Notes: generated by a model from the letters alone, not told the origin. 64,000 nucleotides of DNA from Stictocephala bisonia (GCA_035578905.1 JAQJVL010000569.1:1-64000); one strand, 5' to 3'. Positions 1 through 11,730 are shown, numbered from the stretch's first letter. Program-made: numbers and translations.

Positions 1-606
1 AAATCTGGTATAATCTTTTGTGTATTTTAGTCCATAATAAGTTAATTTGTATTTTCCTCAAATAGTCAATCTTGACTTTGATATTCAACTTAAATCTGGT
101 ATAATCATTTGTGTATTTTAGTCCATAATAAGTTAATTTGTATCTTCCTCAAATAGTCAATCTTGACTTTGATATTCAACTTAAATCTGGTATAATCATT
201 TGTGTATTTTAGTCCATAATAAGTTAATTTGTATCTTCCTCAAATAGTCAATCTTGACTTTGATATTCAACTTAAATCTGGTATAATCATTTGTGTATTT
301 TAGTCCATAATAAGTTAATTTGTATCTTCCTCAAATTGTCAATCTTGACTTTGATATTCAACTTAAATCTGGTATAATCATTTGTGTATTTTAGTCCATA
401 ATAAGTTAATTTGTATCTTCCTCAAATAGTCAATCTTGACTTTGATATTCAACTTAAATCTGGTATAATCATTTGTGTATTTTAGTCCATAATAAGTTAA
501 TTTGTATCTTCCTCAAATTGTCAATCTTGACTTTGGTATTCAACTTAAATCTGGTATAATCATTTGTGTATTTTAGTCCATAATAAGTTAATTTGTATCT
601 TCATCA
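1..606. repeat. 91-bp tandem repeat array, about 6.7 copies
   Basis: The word AAATCTGGTATAATC recurs at 1, 92, 183, 274, 365, 456 and 547, a constant 91-bp period. Copies differ by only a few substitutions (for example AAATAGTC versus AAATTGTC), so the array is young or homogenised. The last copy breaks off near 606, and the array continues past the left edge, so its true size is unknown. No long open frame runs through it. It is satellite or minisatellite DNA with no visible function. Confidence 0.95.
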
Positions 607-1755
607 AATTTCTTTTAATTTCATGCTTTCATGTTCTAATTTAATTCCATTAAAATTATTACTTTTGTATTTTATCCCTCAGATGAATATAGTTAATATA
701 AATAGTAGCAATAAAAATAATTTTAAGTAATTTAATACATTTTTTATAACAACGAGGACAACCTATGATTTTTTTCTTTTGTTGAAAGTGAGATCGTTTG
801 TAGAACTTTAGAATACTTAAAGAATTAAATCATATTGACCCAGAATACTATCTTGCAACAATGTTGAAGTCTTAAATTACAAGGTACGTTTGCACAATTC
901 TTATTAACATTTTGAAAGCACCATCTGTTTTATAAATAACTGAAGACAATAAAACAACAACCAATCCTTTCTACTTTACAAGGAATTAAAAATGTAAGAA
1001 GGCAAAATGAAGATAGAGATGGATGGATTAGCTTCATGAAGGGTGCAAATGGCCTTGGCTGCACTGAGATTACCACTAACACCATCCCACAAAATGGCTT
1101 CCACAGCTGACTAATTCCTCTCATTTTAGCCCCTGCGGAAATATGATACTGAGAAGATCATGGAGGAATCTAAAAGAACGAATCCTTCTTGCATTGCTTT
1201 GTTCGAGTTTGAAAATCAACAGGCTTAACATAAAAAAGTCATGATTTTTACTAAATTGTTCTTTGTCAAATAAAAACAGTAAAAGTCATACCTAGATTTT
1301 TGTTACTTAAATTCATATTTAAACTTTTCTCTTATTAAAAGTTGAATTTCACTAAGATAAAACCTCTTGAAGATTAATAGTTCAATTCAAGTTTATCAGG
1401 CTCTGCTAGGCTGTAAGATTTCTAGTGTTAATTTGTCAAATTAATTAAATATTTGGTTCTGTTTACCAACAACTGACACCTGAAAACAACATTATTGATT
1501 GGTTGCTTTGTACAGTTGATAATGCCTTGCTGCTTGCTACCTTATTTTATTTTAAAGTAATTTAAAATTAATTAACAGTTAGTTTAAATTATAAAGAAAA
1601 ATTATTAATTAAGGTTTTTATCTACTACCTTTTTCTAAAACATCAACAACTGTAAATCTGTTCAAGTTATATAAGACAGTAAATATTCAGTTTAATTGAC
1701 ATAGAAATGTGGAAGGAAGAAATTTAAAATTAATACAGATCAATCGATAAAAGAA

Positions 1756-1789
<34 letters not shown>

Positions 1790-1852
1790 TATCAATACTG
1801 TAATTAATAAGCATTAGTATTAATATTCATTTTAACTTATGTGGATTTTAAG
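607..1852. other. AT-rich DNA without a gene; ATT microsatellite
   Basis: I see no coding exon here. The only marked structure is an (ATT)n microsatellite of about 11 units at roughly 1756-1790. The short minus-strand open frame at 930-1124 has no recognisable domain and is probably chance. Confidence 0.6.
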
Positions 1853-2160
1853 ATGATAGGTTTGGTATTCTGTTCTCTTCATACCGACATGGTGTCCTCA
1901 CAATGATTGTCATCTGCAAGGACACTACTAATTCTGGTGTCCTTGTTGGGTGGTTGTTAGTGTCCAGATGCTGGTTTGTAACTGATTTTTTGTTTAATAC
2001 TATGGTTCAGTTTCCACGTAAAGGTATGGGTGCCTTAGTTGCCCAGGCTAGTGGGCTATTAATAAATCTAAGCAAAAGTCAACCTCAATTTATGACCGGA
2101 CTACCAAGGTGATCACCAACTCATTCTACACGCATATAATCATTGTTAATCACCTTAAAA
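1853..2160 (+). repeat. Dispersed repeat, 'GGACACTACTA' family, diverged copy
   Basis: This stretch shares ordered motifs with copies near 16800, 43690 and 58704. They are a GGACACTACTA...CTGGTGTCC palindromic core, a GTTGGGTGGTTG-type segment, CCACGTAAAGGTATGGGTGCC, and GGGCTATTAATAAA followed by a GTCAACCT block. The copies are diverged but collinear over about 280 bp, which marks an interspersed repeat. A short open frame inside (1903-2112) is a by-product and not a gene. Confidence 0.6.
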
Positions 2161-3980
2161 TATGTGCAAGCTGTGTCAGCACCTCAGATTTAGAAACTAA
2201 AAGAAATTTAATCACTAAACACATTTTTACATAGTTCTGTATATAGCAGTAAAAAATAAAGAAAACTGCAAATTGTTGTATTGTATTTTGAGTGAATTGA
2301 AAATGTGAGCTATAGTTTCTAAGGTAAAGCCAAAACTATGAATTGACTTCAGATCAGGATTTTTTTTTAATTGATCCCGTTATATGTGCTAACGCTATGA
2401 GATAGAGAAAAGGTCAAAAGATAAAAATTATTGGTAATTTAATTTTTAGCCATGAAAATTTCAACTGATTCATTTCTTATCCAATGCTAAGTTTTGTGTG
2501 CCTAATTGTCAGCTGTTTTGAGGTCAACAATGGAGGAGCTATTTATTCTCATATAAATGTATAGCAGCACAACCCAAGGCTTATATACAAGAGGTTGCTT
2601 TAGACAAGTGCGCATCTGTAGCAAGCAGGTAACATTTTATGTCATAGGCTGACCTCAGCTGTGATTTTTCAACCTTTACTGCTGTAAGCAAAACAAACTG
2701 CAACAATGAAAAACATCTGAATTGTACTCTCCATGATATTAAAGTTTGCATTGTTTAATTATAAATATTATTTTGTAAAAACACTAAATTTATCAAGAAA
2801 TAAGAAAGGAGTTACGGAACAAAGACTGGAAATAATGAAAAAAGCGGCTTCATATATTATAAGTAAGGATTTTCAATGTCAGTCAATTTTCAACAATTGT
2901 AAATTCCCTTTGCTTCAAGAATAAAATAACCTGCAAGTTTTGTAGATGGACTGAGAATCATGTCATGTTTTGTGACATTTTTTCTCGCCCTGGTCTCAGG
3001 TGACAATTAGACAAGACAAATGGTGTATAAACAAACCCATCCTCACTCCAGATATCAACTAACTCTTCTTCCTTGTAAACGTGATCCAGACTACTTGTTT
3101 TTTCCTTCTCTTATTAAAACAATCTTTTAAAAAGTTAAATACAAATCCTATTTATATAATATTATTTTCATAGTAAAATTTGCAAAGTATTCAATTGTGT
3201 ATTACTTTTTGATTATAAACTAGACCATTTAACTTAGATAAACAATAATAAATCCAGTGAGTGTAAATTTTTATACATTCTTGGGTCATGTGGAATATAA
3301 CGAAATAATCTCAACAAACCTGCTTGTTTGTGTTGATTAAATACATATAAATATGTAACTTTTCTTTGGATGTATATATATCAACTGTAGGATAGTAAAA
3401 TTAATAATTTATTTTGAAATAAATCATTTTAAAACACATTTTTAGTGCTTTATTCATATTTTTTTAAATTTATTAATGACCAGTAAGTACCAGTGTTTTG
3501 TTAACATACACAAACAGAAAATACCAAACACACATAGATAACACATAATTACAGATTAAATTGAAAGATATTTAAAAGAATTGATTCAATTAAATATTTG
3601 GAGATTATAATTGATAGTAATGCATCATTCACTAATCACATAACTTAAACCTATTTATTTTCATTGACAGTATTACAAAATGGTTTGAAATGTGTCTAGA
3701 CTCTATAAATATTACAAGTAAATTTGTTCTTAATGCTTGACAATTTTACTACTTTTCTATACTAAACCATTTTTAACAGGAATTTTATGACTATACTTCA
3801 ACTACTTCAATTACATCAACAGATATACTGTACCTAAAGGCTGTAAAAACTTGTATTGATTAAATACTTTTTTACTTTTCTTTCAAAAACTGAATTTAAC
3901 TGTATTTTTCTTAAATTAACTAATACGTAATTCTTACATATGAGACGCCGACACAACATTGTGCGTATTTTAATGCGAAT
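2161..3980. other. AT-rich DNA, nothing recognised
   Basis: No exon, transposon terminus or tandem repeat could be identified. The 63-residue frame at 2733-2924 has low-complexity composition and no known domain. Confidence 0.5.
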
Positions 3981-3984
3981 ATAA

Positions 3985-4345
3985 ATAATTATATGAGTGT
4001 AGTCTGGTTACTAACTGAGTTCGATTGTTCCTCAGAAAGGGCCATTTTATTGATAGCCCAATAAAATGGCCCTTATTGGGCATCTAAGGGCCCTACGTGG
4101 AATACTAATACTCAGTTCTCTTCTCTACACAACATCCCCACCTAACATAGACTCCCAGACTTCTCTAGTAGTGTCAGATGATGGGGTACACCCTATGTTA
4201 ACTACTAGCATAGATTCTATATACAAATAGATTGCCCATCCTATGTTAAATTTTGAGTCTCAAAATATCATCTGTTTTTGTGGCCCATTGTGGAGCACTA
4301 GCATAGCCTCATGTAAATGTAATGCAGTTTAAACCAGCTGTGGTT
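3985..4345 (-). repeat. Dispersed repeat, 'GGACACTACTA' family, inverted copy with hairpin
   Basis: Read on the minus strand, this stretch resembles the family at 16800 and 58704: an ACTAGAGAAGTCTGGGAG block, a TGTAGAGAAGAGAACTGAG block, and a GAGGAACA...ACTCAGTTAGTAAC end. Where the other copies read GGGCTATTAATAAA, this one carries a perfect 14-bp stem with a 6-nt loop at 4039-4072 (GGGCCATTTTATTG / CAATAAAATGGCCC). The hairpin looks like a local inverted duplication inside the repeat. Confidence 0.5.
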
Positions 4346-4403
4346 GCGGGGCTTAATAACTAACAAAATTACAGACACAAATATTCCTATTAGATAGAAT
4401 ATC

Positions 4404-4776
4404 GGATCTTTTCCGTTATACGTATACCACTATTTAAATATATTGAATAATACATTTTAACCATTGTTTGGTATAAATAACGGAACACGGTATTCAATTT
4501 ATTGATTTAAAACATGTTTTCCTCATTTTCAACCTTTAGAATCCCAATACATCGAGGCCGCCCATATACATCGCGCCGCGGCAGTTATGGTTAGGTTAGG
4601 TTATTATATTGTAGAATGAACCTGTAATTTGTAAAAACATTCTACAATAGGCTATGCTAACCTAACCTAACCATAACTGCCGCGGCGCGATGTATATGGA
4701 AATATTTTGGGATTGCTGACACATAACGGAAAAGATCCGACATTAAATAGTGGTATACGTATAACGGAAAAGATCC
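4404..4776. mobile_element. hAT-like MITE with double inverted repeats
   Basis: The element has near-perfect terminal inverted repeats of about 34 bp beginning GGATCTTTTCCGTTATACG. It is flanked by a perfect 8-bp direct repeat AGAATATC at 4396-4403 and 4777-4784, the target-site length typical of hAT transposons. A second, inner pair of inverted repeats of more than 40 bp (about 4563-4605 and 4645-4700) contains two tandem TTAGG units followed by a GC-rich CGCGCCGCGGCAG block. It has no coding capacity. A truncated extra copy of the terminal repeat lies at 4726-4741. Confidence 0.8.
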
Positions 4777-4784
4777 AGAATATC

Positions 4785-5632
4785 TATAATCAAGGCTACT
4801 AGCAACAGTGAAGTGAGTAAATGAATTCACATAGTAACTTGAGTAAGTTCTGATAGTCTTATTTTTGGATTTATAATAGGACAAGGGTTTTTTTAATTTG
4901 CACGTTTTCTTTCTTTGGATTTAGTGTAATTTATCATAGAATAGAATGCAAGGTAGTACTTTATACTATATTGAATTTGGACTCTAACCACTATCGATAT
5001 TGGAAAAAAATTTAACTGCTATAACTGAATGAGATAAAACCTGTTTTGTAACATGAAAATAAACAAAATATTCTCAACTTGAAGTCTTATGTCAACTTTA
5101 CCTTTACCATCTGGTTAACATCCATACCTTTATGTTAGCACACATGACTCCTATTGTAATCTCTACTCCAGACCAAACACGTTGATGAGCTGACTAAAAC
5201 AATAACATTATATTTTTACTATAAAAGTAAGAACAATTGTTACTCTAGAGCTAGCTCTGTTCAAATAGCACTTAATAAATGGGCTGATATTGTGAGGAGA
5301 CCTTTCTGACATGAATTCTCATTTAGTAATGGTCCTTCAAAATTGGGGTATAAGAGATATAGATCCTAAAACATATATACATCTGCTTCAAGAGTTTTTA
5401 GATATTCTGATAGTGGCATATCTTTATATATTAGTTAATGTGCATGCAAACTACCAAATCATCAACAAAACAAAAACTGTGGACAACATGAAACGACTGA
5501 CAATTTTATTTTCTAACTTACAGGACAACAAAGATTTAAAAGAAACCTGCTTACACAGGAAAGAATGTGTCTACATATAAAACCAACTTGGAATCATCTC
5601 ATATACATTATTTAGCCCCTGAGCTGTTCAAT
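4785..5632. other. AT-rich DNA, nothing recognised
   Basis: An 89-residue open frame at 5311-5580 (+) shows no domain, splice context or homology that I recognise and is not called as a gene. No repeat boundaries are visible. Confidence 0.4.
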
Positions 5633-5781
5633 CAACTTGTAAGAGAAAATCACTTACTTATTCCGTCGTACAGCTCCTGTGTGAATAGTATATTCAGAAC
5701 ATGTTTCACCGTAAGTACGGCATCCTCAGCTCCTGAGTAAGTGAGTAAGTGAATAAGTAAGTGATTTTCTCTTACAAGTTG
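5633..5781. repeat. Fold-back inverted repeat, 31-bp arms
   Basis: Arms at 5633-5663 (starting CAACTTGTAAGAGAAAATC) and 5751-5781 are perfect reverse complements around an 87-bp centre. Immediately outside, 5582 and 5777 share a TTGGAATCATC word, so part of the flank may be duplicated too. This is probably a MITE or a solo fold-back element; the family is unknown. Confidence 0.7.
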
Positions 5782-6169
5782 GAATCATCATTGTGCAGCT
5801 AAGTCAACAACAATCTTTGTATATAATTATCTCCACATTTTTTCACTCCTAATGATTGTCAATCTGAATTAATTTTAATTACAAAGCTCTAGCCTACCTG
5901 CCCACCCGTTTACATACAGTGGAAATTTCCCACTCACCTACCCATACACGTGCAGTGGTATTGTGGGCCTCCCACTTCCTCGATTTCCTATTCAAGCAGA
6001 CTAAGGAAGAAAATACAGGTGGACATAACAATACAAATATTTTTTTTTCTTGCTCTTTCAAAATCTCATTTTGCCTCTTGTGACTTCCTGAAGCTCGCAT
6101 ACATTGGCCTTTTTTAATTTCGGCTGAGCTATGGTTTGGTTTTCTGAGGTTTTGTTGTCAGCACGATTT

Positions 6170-6480
6170 TCTCAGTCTTTCCCCTCCAGAAGAGAGCACT
6201 CAGGACCATTTGGGGCATGAACAAGCGAGACAGTTGTAGAGAGTGTTTCCGGTCAGAAGGCATCCTTTCTCTTCCTTGTTTACTAATATACCATGGATTA
6301 ATTTTTGTATTTAGAAATCAAAATTACTTTAATAATCTCAGCCACCACTACTCAACAAGAAACAGAAATAGTTTGCAAATTGATCAGTTTATACTTACCA
6401 AACCAAAAAATTCAGTTTTTATTTTAGCCCTAAGCTTTTTAATTCTCTTGACCCAAGTCTGAAAAACAATTAATTCTTGA
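6170..6480 (+). pseudogene. LINE reverse-transcriptase C-terminal fragment
   Basis: The + strand encodes residues typical of the region after the RT domain in Jockey/CR1-type LINEs: an LQKRALRTIWG motif at about 6190-6222, then RDSCRECFR and a HHYSTRNRN block. A frame change near 6425 is needed to continue into LFNSLDPSLKNN. Only about 100 residues remain, with no RT catalytic core, so this is a dead 5'-truncated copy. 6481-7560 contains nothing further that I recognise. Confidence 0.65.
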
Positions 6481-7562
6481 ATTCATTAAAAAAAAGGTGT
6501 GAGGATGGATCTGATTGGAAGGGCTTTCTACTCAGTGTCTTGGCCATAGCCTTGGGCAGTGGCCAAGACAGCAGGTTCTACTAGTATTTGGTTTTTCATG
6601 TTATCAATAATTGAAATTAAAATACACTCTTTAATTTTAATTAAAGTGATGTATATTTTAGGACTGGAGGTTTTCTGTTACTAATTATTGTTTTATTATA
6701 TTTTAAATTTAAGACATTCTAGTTTTTATTTTAATGTTAATAAAAAAGTTTATTGTTTTTCTATTTCACAATGTGAAACTGACTTACACAGAAAACTGTT
6801 TATTCTATTGTGTGAATAAATAAGTATTTGATTCATGATTCACTGATTCATCCACTGAAACCTTTCAGTTTCCTTATTATGAAGTATTATACTTTGAATA
6901 TAAATTCAAAGACTAAGGATGAACAGTCTTTGTCACACACTCATGGGAAATACAAGTTCACGGGTGTTATTGAATTAATAGATGAAAACCTAAACCGTAA
7001 CAGAGTTGATGTTGTGGCAAAAAAATAGCGGTGGTCTTTATTTTGCTGGTGCGTTGATGTTTGCATTATAATGATTGGCACCTCAACATAGTCAAAATAT
7101 ATCTCAGCTTGACTTCAAACATTAACCATATTCAGTACACTGATTGACAAGGTACTCACAGAGTCTTATGTTGGAGGAAGAAAAGCAACTTGCTCAAAAT
7201 CAACTTACTTTATCATAAAAAATTACATAAAAAAGAAAAAGTGTGTGCCGATAGTTTTTTTCTTTTTTTTCTATCAAGTATTGTTATCGCATCTTATAAG
7301 AAATGCAGAGTGGAGCTCTGGATTACCTGTTTCTGGCAATGTCATACTAATGCAGTAATTGAAAATCGTACATGGAATTAGACTTAAAAAATACACTGTA
7401 ATACTTTTCCAAGTTAAAATGACATCAGTGTTCTCTATTTTAACCATGATCTCATGACTAAAAACATCAACTGTCAATTTGCAATTTTAATGCCCTGTTT
7501 TATTAGTTTTCTGTAATATTCTTTATAGAATATGTTTGGTTTAATAAAAGAACACATTTTAA

Positions 7563-7709
7563 AAATATTCCACAAATTGTATTATAAAAGTGTTTTAGGC
7601 AAAAAGGTATCATTAATTTTTAATGTAAACTGCTGATGTAAGTTACATTCAAAACTGATGATACCTTAACCAGCGAAAGAGCTTTTGTAATAAAATTTGT
7701 GGAATATTT
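7563..7709 (+). ncRNA. Hammerhead-like motif inside an inverted repeat (Penelope-type)
   Basis: Outer arms at 7563-7590 and 7682-7709 are 28 bp with two mismatches (AAATATTCCACAAATT). Weaker inverted similarity continues inward (AAGGTATCAT / ATGATACCTT; AATGTAA / TTACATT), so this is two inverted copies of one unit. The right-hand copy carries CTGATGA at 7655-7661 and GAAA at 7675-7678, the conserved core boxes of hammerhead ribozymes, followed by a GTAATA that could hold a cleavage triplet. Penelope-like elements are known to carry such ribozymes, and a Penelope-like RT fragment begins only 140 bp downstream. Stem II between the boxes pairs poorly here, so the copy may be inactive. Confidence 0.45.
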
Positions 7710-7850
7710 CAGAACTGTTTTATTAGCTCCAACAATATCTAACTGACAACTATTCAACTGACATCGACATAGCCCTTTATTATAATATGGTTTTATATAT
7801 ATATTTATATATATATATAAAACTATTTTATATATTTTAATACAACATAC

Positions 7851-8813
7851 TACAAACAGGCAAATGGTCTAGCAATGGGTCCCCCATTATCAGGTCTTCT
7901 CTCAAATATATTTATACACAATCTGGAAGAAAAGAAAATAATGCACCCATCCAACCCATTCAAAAACAAAATTATATACTGGTACCGATATGTAGATGAC
8001 ATTATTTGTTTATTGATGGAAACTTGGAAGAAAGTAATGATTTTTTATCTTATTTAAATTCTATGTTCCCCAAAATACAATTCACTAAAGAAGCCCAAAC
8101 TGATGTAATCAATTATTTAGATCTATCAATTACCAAAATCAACAATGAACATTCACTCAAAACCTACACAAACCGACCTTATAATACCATCTACATCCAA
8201 TCATCCCTGGCAACACAAATTATCAACTTTCCATTCTATGATAAATTGTCTAATAAACATACCAATGAACGAGAAACACTTCACTGAAGAAAAAAATATA
8301 ATAAAATATTTGGCAATAAAAAACGGATACAAACCAAACTTGATTGACATACTAATAAGAAACAAAAAGAAGAAAAGAAATAACAGCTCAACAAATCAAG
8401 ACCCAAAGAAGATCAAGTTTATAAACGTACCATATAACACAAGCCTAAACAAAGCTATTCGAAAAACCTTTCAAAATACAAATTACAAACTAAGTTTCAC
8501 CACACGCAACAACACATTCAACATTTTAGATAAAAAATCTCAAAAAGAACATAATAATGACAACATTTACAGCAAATCAGGTATTTACAAAATTAATTGT
8601 ACAGACTGTGATAAATTCTACATTGGACAAACTGGAAGACCATTAAAACACGCTTTCAAGAACATATACAAGCTCTCAGAAGCTATAACACAACTACAAT
8701 GAAATCCACATTCGCAGAACACTTGCTCTCTACAGACCACACGTACACAAAAATGGAAGAAAACATGAAAATATTAAATTTTATGAAAAAGGGCAAGTGT
8801 AATGAGTTTTAAT
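7851..8813 (+). pseudogene. Penelope-like retroelement fragment (RT + GIY-YIG endonuclease)
   Basis: The preserved part starts within the reverse transcriptase: GLAMGPPLSGLLSNIF at about 7869-7914, then YRYVDDI with the catalytic YVDD at about 7984. A frame shift near 8020 leads into an SYLNSMFPKIQFT segment, and another near 8230 into a Lys-rich linker. The C-terminus carries the GIY-YIG signature as SGIYKINCTDCDKFYIGQTG at about 8577-8635. A further frame shift near 8650 restores the tail that ends at the TAA at 8811. Penelope-like elements combine this RT with a GIY-YIG nuclease. The copy lacks the RT N-terminus and has at least three frame breaks, so it is inactive. Confidence 0.85.
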
Positions 8814-9534
8814 AAAAAAATATAAGAGTACTCAGTTTTTTAATTTTATTACATCCTAAAATACGTAAGTAGCCCTAATTTTTAACTTTATATATATATG
8901 TATTATGAACATATGAAAAAATATTTATCCTAAACAGAACAGAAAATTTTATTAATTACTGAATAAATTTATTTATTTTTCTCATATAAAAACTAACTCA
9001 AATAAAATTAATAACAATACTCAACTGCTTAATGAAGTAGCGTGACAAAGCTCAATTGACACTGATATGTGCCTTTTACTGTGCCGTCTGTAATTCTTAT
9101 CTTATACTGTCAATTACTCATATTCTTTATGCATAATTTAACAAGTCCATGAAAGAAATAGTCTTATATAACCATTAATTATTCATATCTAAACATCACA
9201 TGTATTGTTATAGTTATTTATAAAATAACACTAATAAGTTAATCACAGCAACAATTTTTGAATTAATTAAAGTTTTGAATATAATTAATTATTAACAGTT
9301 ATAAAATACAATTTTGGGTTAAAGTAGCAGGCTAGAATCATTAATTTAATTTTATACAAAATAGTTAATCTGTTAAAGTATTGATATCCATATGCACACC
9401 AATAATTATTCATATACACATACACAAGATGTATTCATTCCTTTATACAATTACTAGCTGTTTACCCGTGCCTTGCTACAAGATTAACATATAAACAGTA
9501 ATGTTTTACTTTATTTTGAATGTTAAATTTCAAT
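8814..9534. other. AT-rich DNA, nothing recognised
   Basis: No exon is visible. An ACTAGCTGTTTACCCGTGCC word at about 9453 resembles termini of dispersed repeats seen near 29033, 34445 and 39360, so part of this stretch may be an old repeat of the same group. Confidence 0.4.
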
Positions 9535-9681
9535 AAGGCCCAGTCCCCACTAACTATTTCTCTTCGTGACAGTCAAGTCGCAGTGAAAATTGCACCATGT
9601 TGAAAGTTTAAAATCGCAGTCGCAAAACCATCGCATGTGGCTGCGGCTTCATTTAAAAAAGTAAGTGGAGGCCGGGCTTAA
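9535..9681. mobile_element. Short MITE with imperfect GC-rich inverted ends
   Basis: The ends AAGGCCCAGTCCCCACT (about 9535) and AGTGGAGGCCGGGCTT (about 9666-9681) are imperfect inverted repeats around a centre with GTCGCAGTG and AATCGCAGTCGC words. Termini of this style are common in hAT-type MITEs. I cannot define a target-site duplication with confidence. Confidence 0.5.
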
Positions 9682-10356
9682 AGCATCAATTAGCCTAATT
9701 CAAAAGTGTTCATTTTATTTGTTTTTATCTAACAGCTGATGATGGCAAATAAATAAAGTATCTCCATTACATAATCATTGAAACTTTAAAGGCCTCGGGG
9801 CTGGAGCCCTTGAGTTAAAAGTGAATAAAACTATGCCAGGAACCTTTCTGGGAGTGAACTCTACAACTTCCCATCCCAAAGTATCATGGCACTTCGGTGA
9901 GTCGTTTAGTTATGCATAAAGTACAAACACACATACATTTGTTTTTATATACAGGTTGGAATAAAAATATGAAACGTTTTCACAACAACGTTATTTTTTC
10001 CATATATAATTTTTTTTTTTATAATAGTGTACCATACAGTATAATTTTGTGTCAGAATAATTTACTTAAAACCGTTAAATAGCAGAGAAATAATATTGTT
10101 CAAATTAGCTACTTTGAAATCTAAATGACCGCTACCTACCTACTTTGGAAAGGATAAACCCTTCTTGCGGCAATTAATTTCTCTTGAAGTTTAATACCAA
10201 CAAACAAAAATGTGATGATGACCACCCTTTGAAGTTTAAAGACGCAACTTGTTTAAATTTGTCTATCAGTAAACCAATGACAATGATGTTAAAACATCTA
10301 ATAAATCAAGACTTTATTGAAGTGTCTCTTTAAAAAAAGGGGGAAATACGCCTTGC

Positions 10357-10533
10357 CCAAGTTCTACAGATTTAAAACAAAAATACAATGAAGGACATCT
10401 GGTTAATGAAAAACAAAAAATTGCTGACATTAAGCATTTGCTTCCATATCTTCTACAAATGCACCATTATAATTACAAAAATCTTCTAGCTATGGAAGAA
10501 GAGACAGGCGATCGACCACAAATAATAGAGTAA
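10357..10533 (+). pseudogene. Unassigned open fragment, possible transposase remnant
   Basis: An open stretch without an initiating ATG encodes about 58 residues with credible coding composition (DLKQKYNEGHLVNEKQK, then ADIKHLLPYLLQMHHYNY, ending in a TAA). The pattern of Leu, Tyr and His around LLPYLL is reminiscent of short conserved regions in degenerate insect transposon proteins, but I cannot name the family. There is no splice context, so it is probably a fragment of a dead element. Confidence 0.3.
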
Positions 10534-10859
10534 AGGAGTCATGTTCTGTATACTCATGAAAAAGAGTCAATTCGCTCTTTTTCAGTTTGTTTTCTTGCAT
10601 GTAAAATCGTTTTAGTAAATCTGTACTGTTCGAAATAAACATTCAATTCTGAGGGTTTCTTTACAAAGATAGTGCTAACCCTCACAAAACATGATTAATA
10701 TGTTTTAAAAATTTGTATCTATTTGATAATTAATGTTCAATTAGCTATAAATAAGTACTAATAACATAGACCTTCTATTATACTATTTTATAATTTAGTG
10801 GATATAATACAAGGTCTATGCTAATAAGACAAAAAAATTACATACATAATTATGTCAAA

Positions 10860-11650
10860 GTAGTCCAAGTCCTGAAGTTGAAGTACACGGACTGATCTCC
10901 ATTGGCTGTCTTCACCAACACTTTCAAATTAAAGAAGCCGGTGAAATTTAATTTCCTCTATAGCTGTATCCTACGGGCCCATCCCAACAGGCTTTGTTGT
11001 GGAGAGTCACCTGTTCTTTAATGTACATGGAGCTCTCTGGCAAGGATGTCGCGAGTCGACTTGATTCCTCTTTTGTTCCACGCTGCTGCCAACCAAGCCT
11101 TCTCCCTTACCATCTGTGAAGTAAACTGACCACAATAGGCATGTGCAAGTGTCTCTTGGAGAAAAGCCGCAACCTGTGAGCCATGTAGATATCCTCTCCT
11201 TTGAAGGGCATGTCAAGTACCTCAGCCAACTTCCCAAGGACAAAGTAAAGATCTTCCCATTTATAGCAGGAAGCCCGACGATTTCAACGTTGGAACATTG
11301 TGAATGTTATTCTGAGTCGTTAAGGCATTGTTGAACCACAGTAAATGGGTCACGAAGCTCACTGTTCTCCTTCTCCAACTCCTCGCATCAATGCTGAATC
11401 TCTGAAGCTGTTCTTCTTCAACTACCACACATCTATTGTTGTTTACTATTAATTTCCTCACGCAGTGAATCAATTTAGCCTTTCACTAGAGTGATGCTGA
11501 GTTAATTTTAGTATCCATCGCTTGAAGGGCGTCCAGGATGGTTTTGGTCCCATCATTACTCTTGTTTGAATTGTGAAAGTAGATTCCTCCTGGCACACTT
11601 CACATTTCCAACTTTTAATTTTTTGTTTGGCAATGTTCTGAGAAGAACTT
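10860..11650 (-). pseudogene. LINE ORF1 remnant (Cys-rich, coiled coil, LINE ORF1 C-terminal region)
   Basis: On the minus strand, read from 11650 down, a WKCEVCQEEST piece resembles the end of a PHD-type finger. It is followed by a TILDALQAMDTKINSAS and EELEKENSELRD coiled-coil section. Next comes VEIVGLPAINGK (about 11290), then KLAEVLDMPFKG and an HMPIVV segment. The end near 10870 has ALLGRA- and KVLV-like patterns. This order matches ORF1 of insect Jockey/CR1-type LINEs. Several stops and frame shifts break it, and no RT follows. It stops at the boundary of the copia-like element, which may have inserted into it. Confidence 0.55.
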
Positions 11651-11681
11651 TCACTTATCTTTTTTTATAAGTTTTTTAATA

Positions 11682-11695
11682 GGTTATGGGCCCAG
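11682..11695 (+). promoter_or_regulatory. Copia-type primer-binding site (initiator tRNA-Met half)
   Basis: GGTTATGGGCCCAG is the exact complement of the anticodon stem-loop region of insect initiator tRNA-Met. Drosophila copia primes reverse transcription on this internal tRNA part instead of the 3' end. It sits 36 bp upstream of the gag ATG, where a primer-binding site belongs. No clear LTR end (CA) precedes it. Confidence 0.75.
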
Positions 11696-11730
11696 ATATT
11701 GTTTGAAGAGTGAAATAAAGTAAGTATAAT

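Noticed and set aside
4592..4690. TTAGG units as a telomeric insertion
   Set aside because: Only two units per side, inside inverted arms of a MITE; far too few for telomeric DNA.
5311..5580. 89-residue open frame as a host gene
   Set aside because: No domain, no splice context, AT-driven composition and no neighbouring coding exon.
7793..7825. TA-rich stretch as a promoter TATA region
   Set aside because: Simple (TA)n microsatellite before a truncated element; similar runs occur at 44130 and 57077.
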